Source: an uncultured Saprospiraceae bacterium (GTDB lineage Bacteria > Bacteroidota > Bacteroidia > Chitinophagales > Saprospiraceae). Taken from it: a stretch of DNA of 64,000 nt. Positions 50,901 through 62,900 of the stretch are shown one piece after another (positions within the stretch are counted from its first letter, which is position 1; the number at the start of each line of letters is the position of its first letter). Under the pieces are notes generated by a model. The model did not search any database. It was not told where the DNA came from and saw only the letters and a program-made list of their open reading frames with translations. The stretch lies in the NCBI GenBank assembly GCA_937139495.1, contig CAKZQC010000026.1:248001-312000 (forward strand), written 5' to 3'. The translations under genes and the position numbers were made by a program.

Positions 50901-53900
50901 AAATTGTAATGGAGCTACTGACGGTGCCGCATTTATTGCACCAACAGGAGGAACAGCACCTTATACTTATAGCTGGGACAATGGTTCTTCAAATGATACA
51001 ATAACTAATTTAACAGCTGGTCAATACTGTGTAACAGTAACAGACGGAAACAGCTGTGTACTTACAGATTGTGTAACGATTACAGAACCAAGTACAGTAA
51101 CGGCTACTATTGCTAGCTCTACGGATCCTTCTTGTTTTGGAGATTCTACAGGTACAGCAACCGTAGCTGGTAGTGGAGGAAATGTTCCTACCGCTTACAC
51201 TTACTTATGGTCAAACAACCAAACTACCGCAACAGCAACAGGTCTTGCAGTAGGTACCCACACCGTAACAGTAACAGATGATAGTGCTTGTGTCGCTACT
51301 GCTACAGTTACCTTAATACAACCAACTCAAGTAGTTGCGATTACAAATGTAGTATCTAATTATAACGGCTCGCAAGTGAGTTGTGCAGATACTTGCGATG
51401 CAATCATAGAAGCAACGGCTTCAGGAGGAACAGGAGTATTCACCTATGATTGGGGAACTTCGAGCAACGATACTTTATTCAGTGCCTGTGTAGGTGCGAG
51501 TACAGTGACCGTGACCGATGCTAATAGCTGTACCGTAACAAGTACCGCAACAGTTGTAGCTCCTGCAGCAGTAACCATTACAGTCAATTCGGTTGCTAAT
51601 GTAAATTGTAATGGAGGCACAACAGGTTCTGCCAGCGTAACAGCTAGCGGAGGTACAGGTTCTGTTTATGCTTACAGTTGGGACAATGGAGTGACAACTG
51701 CTACCAACCCAGCATTAGCTGCAGGTGTTTATTGCGTTACCGCAACAGATGTTAATAATTGTTTAGCAACAGCTTGCGTTACGATTACAGAACCAACTAC
51801 CGTAGTAAGCGGTATTGCAACACTAGATACAGCAGTAAGCTGTAATGGTGGTTCAGATGCAGATTTATCAGTAGCAGCAATAGGCGGAACGCCAAATAGC
51901 ACAATTGCTACAGGATATACTTATATATGGGATGCAAACACAGCAGGTACTGTTAGTACTGATAGCTTTGCTACAGGATATGCAGCAGGTACACACTGTG
52001 TGACTATCACAGATTCTCTAGGTTGTACAGCGATTAGTTGTATCACGGTAACAGAACCAACTGCTGTAACAGCTACAATTGCTGCTACAACTAATGTCAG
52101 TTGTTTTGGAGATTCTACTGGTACTGCTACCGCCACTGCTATTGGAGGTACCAACACAGGTACTCCTCCTTATAACTTTGTTTGGTCAGACGGACAAACA
52201 ACAGGAACAGCAACAGGCTTAGCAGCAAATACTATTTACACCGTAACAGTTACCGATACATTTGCCTGTGTCGCCCAAACTAACGTATCACTCACACAAC
52301 CAGCAACAGCAGTAACAGTTGGAGCAGTCGTACAAACACCACACAACGGACAGCAAGTGTCCTGTAATGGAGCAAGCGACGGTTCGGCAGTAGCAGCAGG
52401 TTCAGGAGGTGTAAGTGGTTATACGTATGCTTGGGACAATGGTACGACAAACGATACGCTAATGAATGTAGGAGCAGGAACATACTGCGTGACTACAACA
52501 GATGCGAATGGTTGTACTGCAAGTACTTGTGTAACGATAACAGAACCAAGTGTAGTAGTGATAAACACTACGGCACAAAGTGATGTAAATTGTTTTGGTG
52601 ACTCGACAGGCTCGGCAACAGTATTAGCAACAGGAGGAACAACACCACCAGTTTATACTTACGCATGGTCAAACGGACAAGGAACTAGAAACTTAACAAA
52701 TGTAGTAGCAGGCACCTATACCGTGACAGCTACAGATGCTAATCTTTGTACCGTTACAGCAAATGTAGTAATCGGACAACCTGCAACTGCAGTAACTATA
52801 GCAAGTGTAGTCGTCGATTCAAATACAAGCTGTAATGGTTTGTCAGATGGAGGAGCTACCGTAAATGTTGGAGGCGGAACGCCAGCAGCATCAGGATTTG
52901 TGTACAGCTGGTCAAATGGTCAGAATACACAGTCGTTATTGGCGGTGCCAGCAGGTACTTACCGTATTACGGCAACCGATTCATTAGGTTGTACTGATAC
53001 TTCAAGTGTAGTAATCACGGAGCCAGCAGCAGTAACTGCTACGATTGCAAGTTCTACAAACATTGACTGTTTTGGAGATTCTTCAGGAACAGCCATGGCA
53101 ATGGGAGCAGGCGGAACAGCACCATCAGGATATACTTTCCAATGGGATGCTGCTGCTAGCAATCAAACGACTGCTAACGCAACAGGCTTGAAAGCAAATA
53201 TCAACTACTGTGTCACAGTAACAGATAACAATAACTGTTCGGATATAGTATGTATCACATTAACTCAACCAGCTTTCCCAGTAGCAGTAGCTACAATCAC
53301 AAGTACAGATGTAACTTGTAATGGAGCAGGAGATGGAACAGTGACTGCCACAGGTAGTGGAGGAACTGGAACCTATACTTTCCAATGGGCTGCAAATGCA
53401 GGTGGAGCAACTACAGCAACCGTAACAGGATTGACGGCAGGAAACTACTGTGTTACTGTTTCAGATGTTAATGGTTGTACCGCAACAGCTTGTGTCAACG
53501 TAAACGAACCGACAGCAATTGCCTTGAATATGGCAAACGTAGTCGATATTGATTGTAAAGGAGATTCTACAGGAGAAGCAACAATACAAGCAACAGGAGG
53601 AACTGGAGCATATACTTACTTATGGTCTGCCAATGCAGGAAATAGTACAGTAACTAATGTTTCTGGTTTGGGAGCAGGCAGATACTGTGTAACAGTAACA
53701 GATGCAGCAGGTTGTCAAGATTCACTTTGTGTAGTATTGACAGAGCCAGTACAAGGCTTTAGCATCAACGCAAATGTTACTTCTAACTACAATGGTGCTC
53801 AAATACAATGTTTCGGAGATTCTTCAGGAACAGCGATGGCAATGCCAACAGGTGGCAACGGAGCAATATCATACACTTGGAGCTTTGGTGGAATTACTAC

Positions 53901-56900
53901 AGCAGCAGCAGCGGGCTTACCTGATGGTAATTTCTGTGTAACAGCTACTGATGCAACAGGCTGTCAAGATACTGCTTGTGTTACTTTGGTTGATCCAACT
54001 AGAGTAGTAGCTACTATCACAAACTCTACGAATGTAAGTTGTACAGGTAACTGTTCAGGAACAGCTACTGTAGCTGCAACAGGAGGAACTGGAGCAACTT
54101 ATACTTACCAATGGGGTGTAGCAGCAGGTAGCCAAATAACACCAACCGCAACAGGTTTATGTGCAGGGTTATATTCTGTAACAGTAACAGACCTTAACGG
54201 ATGTATTGGAGTAACTACTGTTCAGATTATAGAGCCAGCAAATGCTATTCAAGCAAGTGCGGCTGTAACTTCTAACTACAACGGATTCGACGTAAGTTGT
54301 AACACAACTAACGATGGAGCAGCTACAGCAGCTGCAACAGGAGGAACTGGAGCTTATACTTTCCAATGGAATGGAGCAGCACTAGGACAAACAACTGCAA
54401 CGGCAACAGGATTGTCTGCTAATATCAACTATTGTGTGACGATTACAGATGCTTCAGGATGTCAAGATTCTGCTTGTGTCACGTTGACAGCACCAACTAC
54501 TGTAACGCCAGCAATTGATACCGTTATCAATGTATCTTGTTTTGGAGATTCTACAGGTTGTGCTACAGCTAGTACAACAGGAGGAGTTGCACCATATACT
54601 TACTTATGGGAAAATGGAGCAACTGCCGCTAATATTTGTGGCTTGCCAGCAGGATCTTTCTTGGTGACGGTAACGGACGCTAACGGATGTGTTAATTCCG
54701 CAGCAGCGATTATTACACAACCAGCAGGACCACTAGATGTAGATGCAATTGTTACTTCTGCTTATGCAGGTGGTACCGCTCTACAATGTTTTGGAGATTC
54801 TTCAGGAACAGCTCAAGTGACGATTGCAGACGGAACAGGTCCTTACACTATCCTTTGGGATAATGGAACGACTACTAACAACATTGGTCAATTACCTGAC
54901 GGCACACATTGTGTAACAGTAACTGACGCATCAGGATGTATGGATACTGCTTGTGTTACATTAACACAGCCAACAGCAGTAACAGTTAGTTTGGTGTCTA
55001 GTGTGAATGCAACTTGTAATGGAGCTTGTGATGGTTCAGCAACGGTAACCGCAAATGGAGGTATCGCAGGATATACTTATTTATGGGACGCAGCTGCAGC
55101 CAATCAAATAACTGCTAGAGCTACAGGGCTATGTGCTGGTATCTATGGCGTAACTGCTACAGATGCAAACGGTTGTTCTACTGGATTTACAGTAACAATT
55201 ACGCAACCAGCTACTGCAGTAGTTGCCACTGCTACTACTGTTAATAACGTAAGTTGCGCAGGTGGTAACGATGGTATAGCTACAGGAAGTGCAATAGGAG
55301 GTACAGCACCATATACTTACTCTTGGTCAACAGGAGGATTGAACGATACGATTCAGAACTTGGCAGCAGGTCAAGTTTGTGTAACAATAACAGATGTGAA
55401 CGGTTGTGCTGATGTAGCTTGTACTACAATTACACAACCAGCAGCATTGACTTCTACTATTAATAATGTAGTACAAATCAACTGTAACGGAGATAGCACA
55501 GGAAGTGCTACCGCTATGGGAATGGGTGGAACTGCACCTTATATGTATGCTTGGGATACCGACGCTAACAGCCAAATGACGGCAACAGCTACAGGATTGC
55601 CAGCAGGCTCATTCACCGTAACTATTACAGATGCTAAAAATTGTATCACTACGAACACAGTTATTATCAGTCAACCAGCAGGTGGATTGAGTGTCAACGC
55701 TTCCGTAACAATCCCAGTACAATGTGCAGGAGATTCTTCAGGAGCAGCGACAGTATCAATAGTAGGTGGTTCTACTCCTTATAGTGTACTATGGGATCAA
55801 GGAACAACTAACAATACAGTAACTGGCTTACCTGATGGTACGTACTGTGTGACAGTAACCGATAACAATGGTTGTCAAGATACCGCTTGTGTTACACTAG
55901 CAGAACCTACTCCAGTAGTAGTAAGCCTAGTAACGGTAACAGATGCAAGCTGTAGAGGAGACAACAACGGATCTGCTACAGTAACCGCAACAGGAGGTTC
56001 TAGTCCTTATACTTATACTTGGGATGCAGCTGCAGCAGGTCAGACAGGACCGACTGCCAACAACTTAGGAGCTGGTGTTTATGCAGTAACTGCAACAGAC
56101 GACAATGGATGTAATGGAACATTCTCTGTAACGATTACAGAGCCTGCTACAGGTGTTAACGCAACGGCAGTAATTGTTTCTAACTACAACGGTGAAGATG
56201 TTTCTTGTAATGGAGCAACAGATGCCATGATTGTTGGAACAGTAACAGGTGGAACTGGACCATACACTTACTTGTGGACAAACGGTACAGTAAACGATAC
56301 CATCATGAATATCGGAGCAGGTCAACAATGTGTGACTATTACCGATGCTAATGGTTGTGCCGAAACAGCTTGTATCACTGTAACGCAACCTACTTTGTTG
56401 ACTGCAACAGTCGCTACGGCTTCTAGTGCAAGTTGTAATGGTACTTGTGATGGAACAGCTACAGCTTCTGCCAATGGCGGAACAGCACCATTCACTTTCA
56501 GATGGGACGCAGCAGCTAACAATAGAACAACTGCTACGATCAATAACTTATGTGCAGGTTCTTACAATGTGACAATCACAGATGCTAACGGCTGTCAAGC
56601 AGTAGCTATCGCAGTGATTACGCAACCGACCAATAGATTGGATGCAACAGTAGTTGTTACTTCTAACTACGCTGGAGCTCAAATCTCTTGCAATGGAGCA
56701 AGTGATGGGGAAATCACCGCTTCTGCAACAGGTGGAACTGGTATTTATACCTACAACTGGTTGACAAATACTTCAACTACCGCAGTAGCAACTGGATTAT
56801 CAGTAGCAGGCAATGCACATTGTGTTGTTGTTTCTGATGCTAACGGTTGTATGGATACAGCTTGTGTTAGTTTAGTAGAACCTACGGCAGTAGTTGCCTC

Positions 56901-59900
56901 TATTACCAACCAAAGAAACGTAAGTTGTAATGGTGGAAATGATGGTTCCGCTACCGTAACTGCCACAGGTGGTACAGGAGCATATACTTACTTATGGGAC
57001 GCAAGTGCAAACAGTCAGACAACGGCTAGAGCCAATAACTTGACAGCAGGTTCGCACTGTGTAACAATTACCGATATTAACGGATGTCAGATTTCAACTT
57101 GTGTAAATATTACAGAACCAACACTCTTAACAGCAACGGCTGCGATTGTATCGAATTACAATGGTGAAGACGTAAGTTGTGCAGGAGCAAATGATGGTAT
57201 TGTAGTAGTAACACCAGTAGGAGGAACGACAGGCTATACTTATACTTGGTCAAATGCAGTAACAGCAATTAGTGATACTAATACGATAGCAGCAGCAGGA
57301 ACTTTGACAGTGACTGTAACAGATGCTAATGGTTGTATCGCAACAGCTAGTGTTACATTGACAGAACCAAACGCAGTAACTGCAACAATTGCTTCATCAG
57401 TAGATGCTACTTGTAATGGTGCATGTGATGGAGAAGCAACAGTAGCAGGAACAGGTGGAACAATTACTTCTGGTTATACATTCAACTGGAGTGCTTCTGC
57501 CAATAACCAAACTACAGCAATTGCTACAGGGTTGTGTGCAGGCACACACACTGTAACAGTAACCGATAATAACAACTGTAACAGTGTCACCACTGTAACG
57601 ATTGATCAACCTTTGACAGGAATTACAGCAAGTGCAACCGTTACTTCCAACTACAATGGAGCAGAAGTATCTTGTGTAGATGCTTGTGATGGTGAAGCAA
57701 CAGCAGTAGGAGCAGGTGGAACACCAGTTTATACTTATCTGTGGGATGCTAATACAGGAAACCAAACAACAGCTATCGCAACAGGATTGTGTGGAGATAG
57801 CACTTACATTGTGACAGTGACTGACGCAGGTGGTTGTGCAAACTACGCTACCGTAACATTAGCAGCACCAACAGCAGTAACCGCAAGTGTTACTTCTAAT
57901 ACTACAGTAACTTGCGGTGGCGGAAATAACGCAGAAGCAACAGCAACTGCAGCAGGTGGAACACTTACTACTGGATATACCTTTGATTGGAGTACAACTC
58001 CTACTCAAAATGGAGCAACTGCTACAGGATTGAGTGCAGGAACTTACTTCGTAACTGCAACAGACAATAATGGTTGTTTCGGAATTGATAGCGTTGTTAT
58101 CATCGAGCCAGCAGTTACTTTGTTTGTGAGTACACAAGTTACTAGCGATTACAACGGACAAGATATTTCTTGTAACACTGTATGTGATGGAGCTGGGCAA
58201 GTGACAATCTCAGGTGGTATTCCAAACTACAATATCTTGTGGAGCAACGGAGCTAGCACAGATTCGATTACTAATCTATGTGCAGGTACTTATACCGTAA
58301 CTGTTTCAGATAACGGAGGTTGTATTATCGAAGATTCGATAGTAATAGCTGAACCAGCAGTATTGACAGCTACTATTACTAACCAAGCAAACGTTTCTTG
58401 TTTGAATGGAAACGATGGTCGTGTGACAATAGCAGGAACAGGTGGAACACCAGGTTATACTTATGCTATTCAGGCAGGAAATGTACAAGCAAACAACGGT
58501 ACATTTACAAACTTGACAGCAGGTAACTACACGGTGACTGTAACTGATCTAAACTTCTGTGCAACAACAGTAGGAGTGACGATTACGCAACCAAGTTCTT
58601 TACCAACAGTAACCGCAGCAGTGACTTCCAACTATGGCAACCAAGATGTATCTTGTTTTGGTTCTAATGACGGACAAGCAACTGCTACACCGATTGGAGG
58701 AACAGCACCTTATACTTACAACTGGGCTGCAGCAGGTGGACAAACCACAGCAGTAGCAACAGGATTGAGTGCAGGTACTTACGGAGTAGTGATTACTGAT
58801 GCTGGGGGCTGTACGGCTTCTGCAACAGTAACGGTAACACAACCGAACCAATTGACAGGTTCATTGACTGGTACAAGCAATGTTGTTTGTGCAGGTGATT
58901 CTACAGGAACAGCAAGCTTCCAAATAGCAGGAGGAACAGCGCCTTATACTTATGCTGCTGGAAATTCTTCTACGACGACTAACAATACTACTGCTACTAT
59001 CAATAATATAGGAGCAGGTGGATATAACGCAACAATTACAGATGCAAACGGCTGTACAGTCTTAGTACCATTCGTAATTACAGAACCAACAAGATTGACA
59101 GTAACTGCTACTGTTACTTCTTCTTACACCAACGCTACAGTGATAAGCTGTGCAGGAGCGTGTGATGGAGCAGCAACAGCAGTAGGAGCAGGTGGACAAA
59201 GTTTTGCACCTCCTGGTAATACTTACCAATTCTTGTGGTCAGATGGTCAGACCAACTTTACTGCTACAGGATTGTGTGCAGGTACTTATACCGTAGAAAT
59301 TACAGATAGAAACAACTGTACAGACATTGATACAGTAACATTGGTAGAGCCAACACCTTTGGCAATCAATATTACCAATCAAACAAATGTAAACTGTAAC
59401 GGAGACTCTACAGGAACAGCAACAGCAAGTATTTCAGGTGGAACACCTACTTACGCTTACGCTTGGTCCAATGGACAAACCAATGTAACAGCAACAGGCT
59501 TGGCAGCGGGTACTTATACAGTAACTGCTACAGATGGCAACAACTGTACAACAGTAGCTACTGTAACAATTACACAAAGTGCAGTATTGGCAACAGCTAT
59601 ACAAATAACTAGTAACTACAACGGTCAACCAGTCAGCTGCTTTAATAGTGCTGATGCTAGCGTCAATGTAAATGTGACAGGCGGTCTTGCTCCTTACAAC
59701 TATGTATGGAGTGACGTAGCTGCACAAACAACGGCTACAGCAACAGGATTGACTGCTGGAACATATACTGTGACAGTAACCGATGACTTGAATTGTACGA
59801 CAGTTGGTACAATCGTGATTACGCCACCAGCAGCAGTAAACATAGGAGTAGTAAGTACTACTAACGTGGACTGTTTTGGTCAGCCTACTGGGCAGTTTAC

Positions 59901-62900
59901 AGTAGCAGCCAATGGCGGTGTAGGACCATACTTGTACTCGTTCGATGGTGGAAACACGTTCACGAATACAGTAACTTATACTAACTTGCCAGCAAACGCA
60001 GCACCAGGATACCAAGTGATTGCGCAAGATGCTAACGGATGTCAGGATACTATTTTCCAACCAATTACAGAGCCTGTACAATTGCAAGCAAATGTAATTG
60101 CACCAACTACACAAGTAAGTTGCTTTGGTGGTGCAGATGGAGTAATATCAGTGACAGGTGTAGGAGGAAGATTACCTTACAGCTATAGCTTCATGGGTGG
60201 TTCGTTCGATACTACTAGTAGCTTCGTAGGCTTGGCAGCAGGTACTTATACGATAGAAGTAAGAGATTCTTCAGGTTGTGCTACTTTCATTAGAAATGTA
60301 GTAGTAACGCAACCAGCAGAATTGCTACTAGCAGTAGATACGGTTATCAGTCCTTTATGTACAGGAGATTGTAATGGTTCTATAGTATTGAGTGCTTCGC
60401 AAGGTACAGCAGGATACGAATATTCTATTGATGGAATTACTTACCAATTATCAGGTACATTCAGTGGCTTGTGTTCTGGTGGATATACAGTGTTTGTAAG
60501 AGATGCACAAGGTTGTATCAAGAAGAGACAAGTAGCAGTAAGCCAACCAGCTAATTTGGTGGCAAATGCAGCAGTTGCTTCTTTCTACCCACCAAGTCCA
60601 GCGATACAGCAGTTCAACATTAGTTGTGCAGGCGGTAACGATGGTTCAGCTACAGCTACTCCATTTGGAGGAACTTCAGCAACAGGTACTTACACTTACA
60701 CTTGGTCAGTAGGTGGACAAACCACGCAGACTATTACAGGATTGGTGGCTAACACGCCTTACTTCGTAACGGTAACTGATGACAACGGATGTACAGATGT
60801 TGATTCTGTTATTTTGACAGAGCCTACACTATTGACAGGAAGGTTCACGCAAGTGACCAACGAAAGTTGTGCTACCAATGATGACGGAGTTATTTCGGTC
60901 AGTGTGAACACAGGAACAGGAGTAGGACCTTATACTTATGACTTTGGTTCTGGACCAAGTGCTACTATCAATACCATGACTGGTTTGACAGGTGCATTGA
61001 CTGGACAGAATTACTCCGTAACGATTACTGATGTTAACGGATGTACGGTGGTACTAGATACGCTCTTGTTTGAGCCAGATAGTTTGTTGATTACCAATTT
61101 TGCAGCGACAACCAACTACAATGGTTTTGAAGTATCTTGCTTCAATGCTACTGATGGAGCCGCTACCGTAACTACTACGGGAGGAACTGGAACTTACACT
61201 TACTTATGGTTGCCAAATGGAGCTACTACTAGCAGCGTTTCAGGATTAGCAGCAGGAACTTACGGTGTAACCGTAACGGATGCTAACGGATGTCAAGATA
61301 CAGCAAGTGTTGTATTGACTGCACCAACACAATTGACTATGACTACTGCAGTAGATTCGGCAGGTTGTAGTGGAACTGGAACAGGTGGTGTGTCTGCTAT
61401 ACCAAGCGGAAGTATGGCACCTTACACGTACGCCATTGATAGTAACGGTGTTGTTTCTCCTTACGGAACAGATAGCACATTTACTAACTTGACAGCAGGT
61501 ACTTACACGATATATGTACAAGATGCGAACGGTTGTGGTCCAGTATCACAAACTGTAAACATTGGACAAGATGCACCAATTGTCTTTACTGCTACAGTAG
61601 CGACGCCATACAACGGACAACAAGTGTCTTGTAATGGCGAATCAGATGCTACGGCTTCTGTAACTGCTACAGGTGGTTCAGTAGGAGGATTGTTCTTTAC
61701 TTACCAATGGGATGCTGCGGCAAATAACCAAACAGGTTCAGTTGCTACAGGATTAGGAGCAGGTACTTATACCGTATTGATTACAGACACCGTGTCTTTC
61801 TGTACTGAAACTGCAACGGTAACGGTTGTAGAACCAACACCAGTAGTAGTAGTAGTAGATACAGTAGTAAATGTTGGTTGTAATAACCAAGCGACTGGAG
61901 CAACACAAGTAAGTGCAACAGGTGGAACACCAGGATACACTTACGATATAGATGCACCTGGTCAAGTACCAAATACTACAGGTATCTTTACAGGATTGAC
62001 AGCAGGTACTTATAATGTGACTTCAACAGATGCCAATGGTTGTACAGCAACAGTTGCCTTAACGGTACAAAATGCTAATGCCATTGTTATTGACTTGGAT
62101 ACGACTAATATTTCTTGTTTTGGAAATTCCGACGGTATCGTAACGGCAACGGTAACAGGTGGAACAGCAGGTTATACATTGACTTGGAATCCATTGCCAG
62201 CAGGTAATATCAACGGAACAGATTCTATCGGACAATTGCCAGCAGGCAACTACACACTGACTGTACAAGATGCAGCAGGTTGTACGGCTACTGCAACAGC
62301 TACCGTAGTAGAACCTGATTCTATACTAGTAGCGATTGATGATCAGAATGCAACGTGTGCAAATAGTGATGGTGTTATTATCATCAACGCAACAGGAGGA
62401 CCTTCTGAAACGAATGGAGTAACAGGTAACTACTTGTACTCTATAGATGGAGGAACTACTTTTGGTGCACAAGATACCTTTAGAAACTTGCCGAGTGGCT
62501 TCTACGATGTAGTGGTTAGAGATGCAAGCCTACAAGGGTGTACTGGACAAACCAATGTTGATTTGGGAACTAACAGCGATGTAGTAACTGAAATCACGAC
62601 TACTCCTCAATCTTGTGGAGGTATTGGTCCAGATGCAGACGGAACAGCTACCGTAACAGCAACAAGTGCAGCAGGTGGATTCACTTATGTGTGGACACAG
62701 CAGCCTTCAGTTGTATCACCAGTTATTTCGACTACACAAACTGCTGCTAACCTAAATGGTAATGTAGTAGTGAATGCAGACGGAACTAGAGATACGGTTA
62801 GTGGATTCTTGTACATCGTGAGTGTGACAGATGCAGCAGGTTGTACCGCAATAGATACAGCTTATGTTGAGAAACCAGATGAACTAAACATAACAGCTAG

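Noticed and set aside
45916..62268. Many antisense ORFs inside the giant adhesin, including Pro-rich ones at 47310-47756 and 47973-48230
   Set aside because: They mirror the repetitive Gly/Thr/Ala codons of the adhesin (Gly codons read as Pro or Thr on the other strand) and have no independent domain or start signal.
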